A stretch of 64,000 nt of DNA from Rhodopseudomonas boonkerdii (lineage in GTDB: Bacteria; Pseudomonadota; Alphaproteobacteria; Rhizobiales; Xanthobacteraceae): the NCBI RefSeq assembly GCF_021184025.1, contig NZ_CP036537.1, positions 992,001 to 1,056,000 of the forward strand. Reading direction: 5' to 3'. Each line of letters starts with the position of its first letter. Positions within the stretch are counted from its first letter, which is position 1. The notes under the pieces are model-generated. The model searched no databases, was not told the DNA's origin, and worked only from the letters and a program-made list of their open reading frames with translations. A program made the translations under genes and the position numbers. Shown one piece after another: positions 8,938-18,082 of this stretch.

Positions 8938-9587
8938 GCGATCAGTCCTGCGTGGAGATGGACATGGCGGTCCAGCATGGCGGCAAGGCGCTCGCTATGG
9001 GTCACCATCAGGAAGCCGCAGCCGCTGCGGGTGACCAGGTCGCGGACGAGGCGCATCACCTCGTCGGCAGTGTCTTCGTCGAGATTGCCGGTGGGCTCGT
9101 CAGCCAGCAGGAGCGATGGCTTCGAGGCCAGCGCGCGGCCAATGGCGACGCGCTGCTGCTGGCCGCCGGAGAGTTGCTCGGGATAGCGTTTGAGTAGCGC
9201 GCCCAGCCTGAGACGTTCGATCAGTTCATTTTGCCAGGCAGCGTCGTGTCGTCCGGAAATGCGCGACTGGAAAGCGAGATTGTCCGCAACGGAGAGTGAC
9301 GGGATGAGGTTGAACTGCTGGAATACGAGACCGAGCCGGTCCCGGCGAAGCGTGGCGCGTTCAGCATCGTTCAGCCCGGTAATGGCGACATCGCTCAGCA
9401 CGATTTCACCGGCATCGGCTTCGTCGAGGCCGGCGATCAGATGTAGGAGCGTGCTTTTGCCGCTGCCGCTCTCGCCGGTGAGTGCGACACTTTCTCCAGG
9501 GGTAACAGCAAGATCGACGCCGCGGAGAACTGCGACGTCTTCCTGCGCGGAACGATAAGATTTAACGAGATGACGGACTGTGAGCAT
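8934..9587 (-). CDS. ABC transporter ATP-binding protein (LolD/MacB-like)
   Basis: The product is about 217 residues and has every motif of an ABC ATPase: Walker A GESGSGKST, Q-loop FQQFNLIPSL, signature LSGGQQQR, Walker B LLLADEPTGNLD and the switch histidine in MVTHSE. I place the start at the ATG at 9587 (MLTVRHLVKSY). A TTG at 9605 would add six residues but lies on top of the ribosome-site region (AGGATGG). It is the first gene of a coupled three-gene operon with the FtsX permease and the lipocalin-like protein. The family fits AttE/LolD. Confidence 0.93.
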   Translation of the reverse strand: MLTVRHLVKSYRSAQEDVAVLRGVDLAVTPGESVALTGESGSGKSTLLHLIAGLDEADAGEIVLSDVAITGLNDAERATLRRDRLGLVFQQFNLIPSLSVADNLAFQSRISGRHDAAWQNELIERLRLGALLKRYPEQLSGGQQQRVAIGRALASKPSLLLADEPTGNLDEDTADEVMRLVRDLVTRSGCGFLMVTHSERLAAMLDRHVHLHAGLIA

Positions 9588-9639
9588 GTGGTGCCATCCT
9601 AGCAAGGATGGCAGGTGAGATCACGGGTTCAATGTCCCG

Positions 9640-10851
9640 CTAGGCGATGGCCGGTTTCGGTTTTCGCTCCGACACCATTGCCAGCAACACCGTCGCCAGC
9701 ATGAAGCAGGCCGAGGCGCCGAATACCCAATGCGGCAATGCATGGTCCATGAACCAGCCGAACATGATCGGCGAGACGATGCCGCTGAAATTGAAACCGG
9801 TGGAGACGATGCCGAAGGCACGTCCGGCCGCACCGGGCGGCGCGGCTTGGCGCACCAGCATGTCGCGCGACGGCGTAATGACGCCGCCGAGAAAACCGGC
9901 GACGGTCATGGCGATGACGATCGCCGGTGCCGGCAGGGCGAAAGCCGCGATCGCGCCGATGATGGCCGCATTGACGGTGAAGCATACGGCAGCAACGCGG
10001 CTGTGATGCACGGTGCGATCGGCCAGCCAGCCGCCGGCCAGCACGCCAGCGGCGCTGGCGGCGAGGAACGAGGTCAGCGCGATATTGGCCGAGGACAAAG
10101 TGACGCCATAGCCATTCATCAGTGCGACGATGCCGAAGCTGTTGATGCCGCCCTGCGACAGCGCCAGCAGCGTGAAGAACACCGTCAGCATCATGATCGC
10201 GGGAGTCATGACGCTGACCTTCGGGGCATCGCCCTTGGTGCCGCTGCTCTGTATTGCGCCCGCGTCGGGAATGCCGACCACGATCAGCATCAGGGCGATG
10301 GCGATCCCGATGCCGCCAGCGACGATCAGTGCGCCCTGGCCGCCGGCCGAGGCCAGCAACGCGACCATCATGGGAGGCGCCACTGCGCCGCCGACAAAGC
10401 CGGCAAAGGTATGGATCGAGAAAGCGCGGCCCATCCTGGACTCGTCCATATGGGCGGCGAGGATCGCATAGTCGGCGGGGTGATAGACGCTGTTGGCTAA
10501 GCCGAGCAGGCCGGCACAGATGATCAGCGTGGGATAGTTGAGAAACAGGCCGAGTGCGACCAGCGCGGCGCCGCCGAGCATGACGCCCAGGATCAGGATG
10601 ATACGCGCGCCCACACGATCGACCAGAAAGCCGATCGGCGCCTGGGTCAGGCCTGACACGACGGCGAAAGTCGTGAGGGCGAAGCCGAGATCGATATAGC
10701 TGACGCCGAGCCGGTCCTTGAGAAAGGGAAACAGCATCGGCAACACGAAAATATGAAAATGGCTCACCCAATGCGCGATCGAGATCGCGGTCAGGGTCCG
10801 GTTGGCCGAAGCCTCCGGCGGATGCGCTGTTGCGGCCGGAATATCGACCAT
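9640..10851 (-). CDS. MFS transporter
   Basis: About 403 residues from the ATG at 10851, which has GAGGGTGGA as ribosome site; the frame is open 58 codons further but that part is not protein-like. Twelve hydrophobic segments can be counted. FPFLKDRLGVSYIDLG, APIGFLVDRVGAR (the conserved loop after helix 2) and GWLADRTVHHSR (loop in the second half) are major-facilitator features. Substrate cannot be told from the sequence. It lies 52 bases upstream of the exporter operon in the same direction and may be transcribed separately. Confidence 0.9.
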   Translation of the reverse strand: MVDIPAATAHPPEASANRTLTAISIAHWVSHFHIFVLPMLFPFLKDRLGVSYIDLGFALTTFAVVSGLTQAPIGFLVDRVGARIILILGVMLGGAALVALGLFLNYPTLIICAGLLGLANSVYHPADYAILAAHMDESRMGRAFSIHTFAGFVGGAVAPPMMVALLASAGGQGALIVAGGIGIAIALMLIVVGIPDAGAIQSSGTKGDAPKVSVMTPAIMMLTVFFTLLALSQGGINSFGIVALMNGYGVTLSSANIALTSFLAASAAGVLAGGWLADRTVHHSRVAAVCFTVNAAIIGAIAAFALPAPAIVIAMTVAGFLGGVITPSRDMLVRQAAPPGAAGRAFGIVSTGFNFSGIVSPIMFGWFMDHALPHWVFGASACFMLATVLLAMVSERKPKPAIA

Positions 10852-11324
10852 TCTGTTTCCACCCTCTAACGTGTTGTTCAAGGTCGGGAATTTCCCGCTA
10901 TCCGTAGAGCGCGCGCGGCAAATTGTCCATGAACGGGGCAACATGCTGCCATTGCAGGCAGCGCAGGGGAGGCCGGCGCTACGACACCTCCCGCCACAAC
11001 GTTGCGAGGGGAGAGCTGCCTCCATCGATGCACATCAATGGGGTTTCTGCCGATAGTTTATCTTCCGGTGATGCTGCGCAAAGTTGCGCTGACTGTGGTC
11101 TTGCTCATCATCCGACGGGAATGTCCGGCCGACCGTCGCTTGAGCATGCGGTCGGACCGGCCGTAATTCGCGGCGCGATCTGTCGCGGGCGCATCGGGCG
11201 GTTTTCCGTCGCATGCATCCGCTCGTCACCGGGCGCATGCTTCCAGGAATAGTTCTTGCAAACGAAGCGGCGGCGCATGACGCTCCGTCATGTTGCGTGA
11301 CTCGTCCTGGAAGAAGCGACTTTG
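10852..11324. other. Non-coding gap between divergent MFS and GMC genes
   Basis: This stretch of about 470 bases separates divergently transcribed genes and should contain both promoters. Short open frames on both strands are Arg- or Cys-rich and lack ribosome sites, so I do not call genes. I see no convincing terminator, tRNA or repeat. Confidence 0.5.
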
Positions 11325-12878
11325 ATGTATGATGTGATCGTTGTCGGCGGCGGCTCCGCCGGCGCTGCCATTGCCGCCCGCCTCACCGAAAATCCCTCAA
11401 CGCGCGTGTTGTTGCTCGAAGCCGGTCTCGACTGGCGCGCAGACGACGCCCCATGGGAGGTCACCACAGCCAATCCGATCCCGATCATTCACCAGCGTGA
11501 ATTTCAAGAAAAGTGGCAATGGCCGGACCTGCACTCGCGCCGAGTGGCCGGGCAGGACCAGCGCTTCTACTGGCGGGGCAAGGGCCTCGGCGGCTCCTCC
11601 ATGATGAACGGCCAGATCGCCATTCGCGGTGTTGCCGACGCATTCGACGAATGGGCCGATCTCGGCTGCGCCGGCTGGTCGGCGAAAGAGATCATGCCGC
11701 TGTTCTCGGTGATCGAGGACGATGCCGATCTGGGCGACGCGCCCGGCCATGGCCGCGGTGGCCCGTTACCGGTCTATCGCGCCCCGCCGGAGACATGGGG
11801 CCCGATCGACAAGGGCCTGCGCGATGCCGCGCTGGCATCTGGCTACAAGTGGTGCGATGACGTCAATGGGCCGGATGGCGAGGGCGTGGCCTGTTATCCC
11901 ATCAACAGCCGCAACCTGCGCCGCATCTCGACCAATGAGGGCTATCTCGAGCCAGCACGGGGCCGTGCCAATCTCGAAATCCGCGGCCACGCGCTGGTCG
12001 ATCGCGTGATTATCACCGATGGTCGCGCTACTGGCGTGGTCGTGCATATCGAAGGACAGGGCACGCAGGAGCTATCGGCGCGGGAGATCGTGCTGTGCGG
12101 CGGCGCGATCCACAGTCCGGCCATCCTGCTGCGTTCGGGCATCGGTCCGGCGGCCGATCTGCAGGCGATGGGGATTGCGGTCGAGAGGAATCTTCCCGTC
12201 GGCCAGCATTTCTTCGATCATCCGCTGTTTCGTCCGCTGATCAAAATGCGGGATGATGTTGCGCCGACAGATCGCGACACCCGCCATACCAACTGCTGTG
12301 TCACCTATTCCTCCGGTCTCGACGATGGCCGCCGGGACATGATCTTCATCGCCTTCAACCATCGCGGTATCGGCAATCCCGGCGCGATCGGTGCCGGGCT
12401 CTACCGCGCTTATTCGCGCGGTACGCTAAAACTGGCGGCACGCGATGCATCCATCGATCCCATCGTTGAAGAAAACATGCTGGCCGATCCGCGCGATATG
12501 GCGCGGATGATCGACGCGGTGAAGCGGCTCGCCGTGATCACCGCACAGCCAGCGCTGACAGGAATCTCCGAATGGATCGGCCTGTCCGAAGGAGGCTTGA
12601 CGATGCAGCAGGCCACGGCGCTGCCGACCTCCGAAATCGAGGCCGTGTTACGCCGCGAGACCGGCGACATTCAGCATGCGGCGGGCACCTGCCGCATGAC
12701 GGGCTTCGATCGTGATGACGGTGTCGTTAATCCGGATGGCACCGTGAAGGGTATTGAGGGCCTGCGTGTCGCCGATGCTTCGATCATGCCGGCCGATTGC
12801 CGGGCCAACACCCATTTCACCACGGTGGTGATCGGCGAGAAAGTCGCACGCATGATGATGCGTGCCGCGACGAAATGA
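11325..12878 (+). CDS. GMC-family FAD-dependent oxidoreductase (choline-dehydrogenase-like)
   Basis: The 517-residue product starts at the ATG at 11325 with GGAAGAAG upstream. It shows the Rossmann FAD motif VVGGGSAGAAIAARL at the N-terminus, the GMC signature GKGLGGSSMMNGQIAIRG, and the C-terminal HAAGTCRM and ADASIMPADCRANTHF regions that hold the active-site His/Asn. The family oxidises alcohols or sugars with FAD. The next gene, an M20 peptidase, begins 10 bases later, so the two are probably co-transcribed and may act on the same substrate. Substrate unknown. Confidence 0.92.
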   Translation: MYDVIVVGGGSAGAAIAARLTENPSTRVLLLEAGLDWRADDAPWEVTTANPIPIIHQREFQEKWQWPDLHSRRVAGQDQRFYWRGKGLGGSSMMNGQIAIRGVADAFDEWADLGCAGWSAKEIMPLFSVIEDDADLGDAPGHGRGGPLPVYRAPPETWGPIDKGLRDAALASGYKWCDDVNGPDGEGVACYPINSRNLRRISTNEGYLEPARGRANLEIRGHALVDRVIITDGRATGVVVHIEGQGTQELSAREIVLCGGAIHSPAILLRSGIGPAADLQAMGIAVERNLPVGQHFFDHPLFRPLIKMRDDVAPTDRDTRHTNCCVTYSSGLDDGRRDMIFIAFNHRGIGNPGAIGAGLYRAYSRGTLKLAARDASIDPIVEENMLADPRDMARMIDAVKRLAVITAQPALTGISEWIGLSEGGLTMQQATALPTSEIEAVLRRETGDIQHAAGTCRMTGFDRDDGVVNPDGTVKGIEGLRVADASIMPADCRANTHFTTVVIGEKVARMMMRAATK

Positions 12879-12888
12879 AGGATTCGCG

Positions 12889-14052
12889 ATGTCGAGCAAC
12901 ACTGAAGCACTGATCGTCGAGTGGCTTGCCTCGCAGCGGCAAGCCATGATCGATCTCCTGCGCGATGTCGTGAACATCGATTCAGGCTCGTATGACAAGG
13001 CCGGCGTCGATGCGGTTGGCGAGCGATTCCAGCAGTATTTTGCGGAACACGACATCGAAACCTGGCGCGAGCCGAACGATGTGTATGGTGATGCCGTCCA
13101 CGCCGTCGTTACCAAGCCTGGCAGCAACGAGAAGCCGATCCTGTTGCTCGGCCATCGCGACACCGTGTTTCCAAAGGGGGAAGTCGAAAAGCGCCCATTT
13201 ACCATCAAGGACAACAAGGCTTACGGTCCCGGCGTTGCCGATATGAAAGCCGGCGTCGTCATCAACGTCTTCGTTGCTGCGGCGTTGAACAAGTTCGAGG
13301 CCGCGCCGCATCCCATCAAGGTGCTGATCACCGGCGACGAGGAAATTGCCTCGCGTGCGTCCCGCCCGATCATCGAGCGCGAAGGCCGCGCGGCTCGCGC
13401 TGTCTATAATTCAGAGCCAGGCCGTCCGTCTGGTAATATCGTCACCGGCCGCAAGGGTGGCGTCTTCATGCGCTTCGAGGTGTTCGGCAAGGCTGCGCAT
13501 TCCGGCAACAACTTTTCTGTCGGTGTCAGCGCTATCGGTGAACTCGCGCATAAGGTCTTGCAGATTCACGCGCTCACCGACATGGACAAGGGCATCACGC
13601 TGAATGTCGGCCTGATCTCCGGCGGCCAGTCGGTCAACACCACCGCGCCCTATGCCGCGGGGGAGATCGATTTTCGCTACGTCGAACCTGCCGATCGCGC
13701 TGTGATCATGAGCGCAATCGAGACCATTATCGCAACATCGACGGTTCCGGGGACGACGGCGAAACTGCATGTGGATGGCGAGTTTCTGCCGCTCGTCCAG
13801 GACGCCGCAGCGAAGGCGATGTTCCGGACCTATCAGGCTGCCGCCGTCGATTCCGGCCTTGCGACCCTGGACGGCGAATTCGCTGGCGGGTGCGCGGATT
13901 CCGGGTTTACCGCCAGCGTCGGCACGCCGACCCTGTGCGGTCTGGGTCCGGTGGGGGGCAATGTCCATACCGATCTCGAATGGCTCGATATCGACAGTAT
14001 CGTTCCGCGCGCGCAGACGCTGGCGCGTGCGATCCTGCGGTCGCAGATCTAG
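12889..14052 (+). CDS. M20-family metallopeptidase (carboxypeptidase G2-like)
   Basis: The 387-residue product starts at the ATG at 12889 (ribosome site AAGGA); a GTG at 12862 would overlap the previous gene. Zinc-site motifs are present: LLLGHRDTVFP, GPGVADMKAG, and the ITGDEEIAS pair of glutamates. The dimerisation domain (about residues 175-285) and a conserved HTDLEWLDID end follow. This family hydrolyses C-terminal glutamate or acyl-amino-acid amide bonds. No signal peptide is seen, so the enzyme is likely cytosolic. It is coupled to the GMC oxidoreductase upstream. Confidence 0.92.
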   Translation: MSSNTEALIVEWLASQRQAMIDLLRDVVNIDSGSYDKAGVDAVGERFQQYFAEHDIETWREPNDVYGDAVHAVVTKPGSNEKPILLLGHRDTVFPKGEVEKRPFTIKDNKAYGPGVADMKAGVVINVFVAAALNKFEAAPHPIKVLITGDEEIASRASRPIIEREGRAARAVYNSEPGRPSGNIVTGRKGGVFMRFEVFGKAAHSGNNFSVGVSAIGELAHKVLQIHALTDMDKGITLNVGLISGGQSVNTTAPYAAGEIDFRYVEPADRAVIMSAIETIIATSTVPGTTAKLHVDGEFLPLVQDAAAKAMFRTYQAAAVDSGLATLDGEFAGGCADSGFTASVGTPTLCGLGPVGGNVHTDLEWLDIDSIVPRAQTLARAILRSQI

Positions 14053-14269
14053 TGTACTTGCTGCGTCGATGTCTCGCTCAGGGGTTGCTTATTTCGCCAG
14101 ATCAACCATCATCCGCGTCGCTAGGCCGCGAGGCTTTGTCAAAAAAGTGTCACATCTGCCTTGCGCTCTGCCAGAACTGGGCTAGCGTCCTCGCCGCGCA
14201 GTTGCCGCAGAAGCAACGCGCACTCCTTCCAAACCGGCCAGAGCGCCGCCACACATTGGCACCGAGCCG

Positions 14270-15451
14270 ATGCGTACAGACAACGACACCGGGGAAATGA
14301 CGCATATCGCATCTGAGGAGTTGCTCCCGTCTTTCGATTCGCGCGGTTGGATGCAATGGCCCGCGAATGAGGATTACTCGCTCCAGTTCCGGCGTCTGCT
14401 CGGCGCTGCGCAGGATGGCGGAAGCACCGTCTCGGAATGCATGCTGGCTGCAAGCGGGATCAATCCCGCTTGTGAGGAGAGCTGGTACGGGCAGTGGAAG
14501 AAAGCTGCGGATCTCAACAAGTCGCGCGGGGATATCGCCCGGGCGCGTGGCCATATCCCGACCGCATTGAGCAACTGGCTGCGGGCGGCGAATTATTATC
14601 GCACGGCACAGGCCTTCATGGGCATCGACGATGCCCGCCAGGGGGCGGCGATCGCTCAGATGATGGCCTGTTCCCGCCTCTATCTGCAGAACTCGACGCC
14701 GGCAGGTGAGGTCGTCGAGATCGCCTGGGGTAACGAGGGCGCCCTGCAGGGTTATTTTCTGCCGCCGGCGGGGCGGGCTGGCCGTAAGGTGCCGGTGGTG
14801 GTCTGTGTGGGCGGTCCGGACCAATACAAGGAAGAACATCTGTGCCGGATGCCGCGCTACGCCCATGAGCGCGGCATGGCGCTGTTGCTGATCGACCTTC
14901 CCGGTCAGGGCCATCGGCGCAGCCTCGACGAGGGGTTCGGTCGTTACGACATCGAGACGGCGATCAGTGGCTGGATCGACCTCCTGGAGACGCGGCGCGA
15001 GGTCAATGCACGCAAGATCGTGATTCTCGGCGATGGTCTCGGCGCTCCGATCGCCACCCGCGGCGCCAGCTTCGATCCGCGCTTTGCTGCAGCCGTATGC
15101 GACGCGGGTATCTGGGACCAGCACGAACGGGCGTTTCTCGCCTCACGCATCTATGGCGCGGAGTCGACCTCCGACCAATTCGGCGATGACGTCGTCCGGC
15201 TTTGCAGCAGCAGCAGTATCGCCACCCGGATTGCATGCCCGATGCTGGTCCCGCTCGGCGAGCGCGACTGGCTGGATGCGGGCCATGTCAGGAAATGTTG
15301 CGAGGCTCTTGCGGCGGGCGGATGCGACGTTGAGCTCAAGGTTTTCTCCGCTGCCGAGACGGCGGCCTCGCATGCCCAGCGTGACAACCCGACCGTCGCC
15401 AACGAATTCATCTTCGACTGGATCGCCGACCGTCTGGCCCGGACACGTTAG
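14270..15451 (+). CDS. Alpha/beta-hydrolase-fold protein (FrsA/DHPON-hydrolase-like) lacking the nucleophile serine
   Basis: The 393-residue product has an N-terminal helical cap (about residues 40-140, with WLRAANYYRTAQAF) and a C-terminal hydrolase fold starting near VPVVVCVGGPD. This arrangement matches 2,6-dihydropseudooxynicotine-hydrolase/FrsA relatives. At the nucleophile elbow, where GxSxG is expected, the sequence is GDGLG; residue 256 is Gly (codon GGT at 15035). The acid (GERDW) and His (ASHAQRDN) positions appear retained. It may be an inactive homologue or use another chemistry. The ATG at 14270 is used; an ATG at 14297 also fits. It converges on a MarR gene with a 4-base overlap. 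Confidence 0.8.
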   Translation: MRTDNDTGEMTHIASEELLPSFDSRGWMQWPANEDYSLQFRRLLGAAQDGGSTVSECMLAASGINPACEESWYGQWKKAADLNKSRGDIARARGHIPTALSNWLRAANYYRTAQAFMGIDDARQGAAIAQMMACSRLYLQNSTPAGEVVEIAWGNEGALQGYFLPPAGRAGRKVPVVVCVGGPDQYKEEHLCRMPRYAHERGMALLLIDLPGQGHRRSLDEGFGRYDIETAISGWIDLLETRREVNARKIVILGDGLGAPIATRGASFDPRFAAAVCDAGIWDQHERAFLASRIYGAESTSDQFGDDVVRLCSSSSIATRIACPMLVPLGERDWLDAGHVRKCCEALAAGGCDVELKVFSAAETAASHAQRDNPTVANEFIFDWIADRLARTR

Positions 15452-15963
15452 CTTTCTACCGCCAGCATCACCGCCGCCTTCTGCAGGCGGGCTTTCAGCT
15501 TGCCCAGCTGGGACATGATGTCCAGCAAGGCCTTGTGATCGAAATCCGCCAGCACGAAATCGCTCAGCGAATCGCGCCGCGACGCCAGCATGGCAATCTT
15601 CTTGCTGGCCTTGTCCGACAGCGACATCAGCACCACCCGGGCATCCTGCCGGGACGGAACCCGGCGCATGAAGCCATTCTTCTCGAGCATCTTGGACTGG
15701 GTGGTGACAAAAGACGGGTCCACATGCAGCATGGCCGAGACGTCTTTCACCGGCACGCCATTGCCGGAATCGAGATCGCCCACCGCCATCAGAATCATCC
15801 ATTGCGGACCGCTGATGCCGAGCTCCTTGGCCCAGAAATGCCGAATCTCCTCCAGGTGGACATTGATCGATGCAATGTCCCAGAGAAATTGCCGGACAGC
15901 CTCCTGATTCCTGCCGTTTTCGTCGTTGTCTGCGGGCTTGCTCTTGCTCAAGGGGAAGGCCAT
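15448..15963 (-). CDS. MarR-family transcriptional regulator
   Basis: The 171-residue product has a winged-helix domain at about residues 45-140: HFWAKELGISGPQWMILMAV, VKDVSAMLHVDPSFVTTQSK for the recognition helix, and RRVPSRQDARVVLMSLSD for the wing with its conserved D.R. MarR dimers usually repress nearby genes and respond to small aromatic ligands. It converges on the alpha/beta-hydrolase gene, overlapping 4 bases, and is divergent from the porin, so the porin or itself could be targets; that is inference. Confidence 0.9.
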   Translation of the reverse strand: MAFPLSKSKPADNDENGRNQEAVRQFLWDIASINVHLEEIRHFWAKELGISGPQWMILMAVGDLDSGNGVPVKDVSAMLHVDPSFVTTQSKMLEKNGFMRRVPSRQDARVVLMSLSDKASKKIAMLASRRDSLSDFVLADFDHKALLDIMSQLGKLKARLQKAAVMLAVES

Positions 15964-16250
15964 CGGGTCCGTGTGCTTCTCGTCGTCTCAGCATTCCCAT
16001 AGCGGGGAATTTTGTAGAATACATAACTGGATCAAATAATTGTGCGCCGCAATTGCGGGTTGGGGCGTGTGGCGCAGATACCACACTGCATCGCGATAAA
16101 GTTACCTGAGTACATAAAGTATTTTGCTTCTAAGAATTGCGAAGGCATTCTCTGTGGCGGCGATGGGGCAAACCCGTGATCGTCCCGTTGAAGTGGTTCG
16201 CTTGAGTGCCTCGCGTGATGCGGGTTTCCGAAAGCGCGAAGCACTCCGGC

Positions 16251-16279
16251 GGTTGGTTTGGGGAATGGGGGAACCAACC
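16251..16279 (+). promoter_or_regulatory. Hairpin in the long leader upstream of the porin gene
   Basis: The 387 bases between the MarR gene and the porin hold no gene. Within them GGTTGGTT and AACCAACC form a perfect 8-base stem with a G-rich loop, about 70 bases before the porin start; a second weak stem uses GAGCCCGAAGG. Long structured leaders are common on abundant outer-membrane protein mRNAs. A role in mRNA stability or sRNA control is inference. Confidence 0.4.
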
Positions 16280-16350
16280 ATCGGGCTTAGCCTTCGGGCT
16301 CAAGTCTGGCGGATCCGGAACCTTCCCGATTAGCAACTTGGAGGTTTAAC

Positions 16351-17856
16351 ATGACGAAACTTAAGAGCCTCGTTCTCGGCTCTGCGGCGGGTCTGATCGC
16401 CATCGGCGGCGCCCAGGCAGCTGACCTTCCGGTCAAGGCCAAGGCCGTTGAATATGTGAAGGTCTGCTCGCTTTACGGCGCAGGCTTCTATTACATCCCG
16501 GGCACCGACACCTGCATCAAGATCGGCGGCGCGATTCGTTTGGACACCGCTTTCGGTGGTAGCACCTACGACGTTCCGTTCTGGCAGGGCGGCGCTGGCG
16601 GTGCTGGCGCGTTCACGCAGGACTACTTCGTGACCCGTGAGCGTATCAACCTGACCACGGACACCCGCACCGCGACTGAATACGGCGTGGTCCGCACCTA
16701 TGCGAACATCCAGTTCGACTTCCTGCAGAACCGTGAATCGATTGCCGGTGGTTACACCGAAGTCGACTACGCCTTCATCCAGTTCGCCGGCTTCACCTTC
16801 GGTAAGGCCGTATCGCAGTTCGATCCGCAGTGGGCGCTCTCGAAGCCGTACATCTCGTCGGGCTTCAACGCCGGTTCGAACAACGCGACCGGTATCCCGC
16901 AGATCGCCTACACCGCTTCGTTCGGTAACGGCGTGTCGGGCACCATCTCGCTCGAAAACGCTTCGCCCTATCGCAACGCCGGTCTCTGGAACACTGATAC
17001 GCAGATCATCGGTCCGTTCGGTGCGACCGCTCCGGGCTACGGCACGGTGTCGAACAACTTCGCTGGTAACGCCTATGGCGGCAACCACATTCCGGACGTT
17101 GTCGGTAACCTCCGCCTCGACCAGGCATGGGGCACCCTGCACTTCGGTGCGGCGATGCACGCCATCACCCCGACCTTCTACGCCACCGCTGCTGGCGCGG
17201 CGGGCAATGCCAGCCTCGGCCATGCCGATGACTCCTACGGCTTCGCTGTGACGGGTGCTGTCGAGTTCAAGAACCTGCCAACCGGCGCAGGCGATACCTT
17301 GAAGCTCGAAGCTTCGTATGCGAAGGGCGCTGCCAAGTACATCTTCGGTGGCACCACCGATACTATCGGTGGCGGTCGTTACGCCAAGGCTAACGCTAAC
17401 AGCATTGGCTTCGGCTATGTGCTCGACGGCGTCTACCAGAACAACGGCCAGATCATCCAGAGCGAAGCCTGGCAGGTCAGTGCATTCTACGAGCACTACT
17501 GGAATCCGGCATGGCGCACCTCGGTGTTCGGTAACTACAGCCACATCTCCTACGGCGACGGCAACGCGCTCATGCTCGCCGCGTTCCAGGCTGGCCGCAA
17601 CAACACGGGTGGTGTTCTGTCTCCCGGCACGACTGGCAACTTCGACCTCGGCCTGGCCCAGATCGGTACCCGTACCGCCTGGACTCCGGTTCAGAACCTG
17701 ACCCTGTCGGCTCAGTTCACCTATAGCCGCATCGAGCAGAACCTGAACGGCACCTACACCGGTCCGGTGACCGGTCGTGCGACTCCGGTTGGTGGCTACA
17801 CCCTCAGCAACCAGAACGCCTACAACGGTTCGGTGCAGATCCTGCGCTCGTTCTAA
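16351..17856 (+). CDS. Outer-membrane porin (alphaproteobacterial Porin_2 family)
   Basis: The 501-residue product has a Sec signal (LKSLVLGSAAGLIAIGGAQA) followed by the hallmark ADLPVKAKAVEYVKVC and YGAGFYYIPGTDTCIKIGG stretch of Omp2/RopA-type porins. The rest is beta-strand-rich (DTRTATEYGVVRTYANIQFD) and ends in a C-terminal aromatic (ILRSF), as needed for BAM recognition. The paired early cysteines are typical of this family. The ribosome site is TTGGAGG. Codon use is strongly biased (mostly C/G-ending optimal codons), and a strong terminator follows, both pointing to high expression. It forms trimeric channels for small hydrophilic solutes. Confidence 0.96.
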   Translation: MTKLKSLVLGSAAGLIAIGGAQAADLPVKAKAVEYVKVCSLYGAGFYYIPGTDTCIKIGGAIRLDTAFGGSTYDVPFWQGGAGGAGAFTQDYFVTRERINLTTDTRTATEYGVVRTYANIQFDFLQNRESIAGGYTEVDYAFIQFAGFTFGKAVSQFDPQWALSKPYISSGFNAGSNNATGIPQIAYTASFGNGVSGTISLENASPYRNAGLWNTDTQIIGPFGATAPGYGTVSNNFAGNAYGGNHIPDVVGNLRLDQAWGTLHFGAAMHAITPTFYATAAGAAGNASLGHADDSYGFAVTGAVEFKNLPTGAGDTLKLEASYAKGAAKYIFGGTTDTIGGGRYAKANANSIGFGYVLDGVYQNNGQIIQSEAWQVSAFYEHYWNPAWRTSVFGNYSHISYGDGNALMLAAFQAGRNNTGGVLSPGTTGNFDLGLAQIGTRTAWTPVQNLTLSAQFTYSRIEQNLNGTYTGPVTGRATPVGGYTLSNQNAYNGSVQILRSF

Positions 17857-17894
17857 TACCGACCGCCTCAGGGCGATCGATATCTGAAACAGAA

Positions 17895-17924
17895 ACCCCC
17901 GGCGGGAAACCGCCGGGGGTTTTT
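17895..17924 (+). terminator. Rho-independent terminator of the porin gene
   Basis: An 11-base perfect stem (ACCCCCGGCGG with CCGCCGGGGGT) closed by a GAAA tetraloop is followed by a run of T, 38 bases after the porin stop codon. Confidence 0.92.
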
Positions 17925-18082
17925 GCTTCTGGCTTGCAGGGGCCTTCCGGAGCTGGCCAGGCCTGATCGTTCGGCTGTCCCGCGACGCAGGGTCTCGCCG
18001 CTGTCCTCGACGATAGTACGACTGGCGGCTATACCGGCTTCGACCCGTTGTCTCCGTGTTTCGATCTGAAGTCCCGCACGTC

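Noticed and set aside
9629..10771. A 380-codon minus-strand frame overlapping the MFS gene in another frame
   Set aside because: Its product is Arg/His-rich and has no membrane helices; the MFS frame has a good ribosome site and twelve helices.
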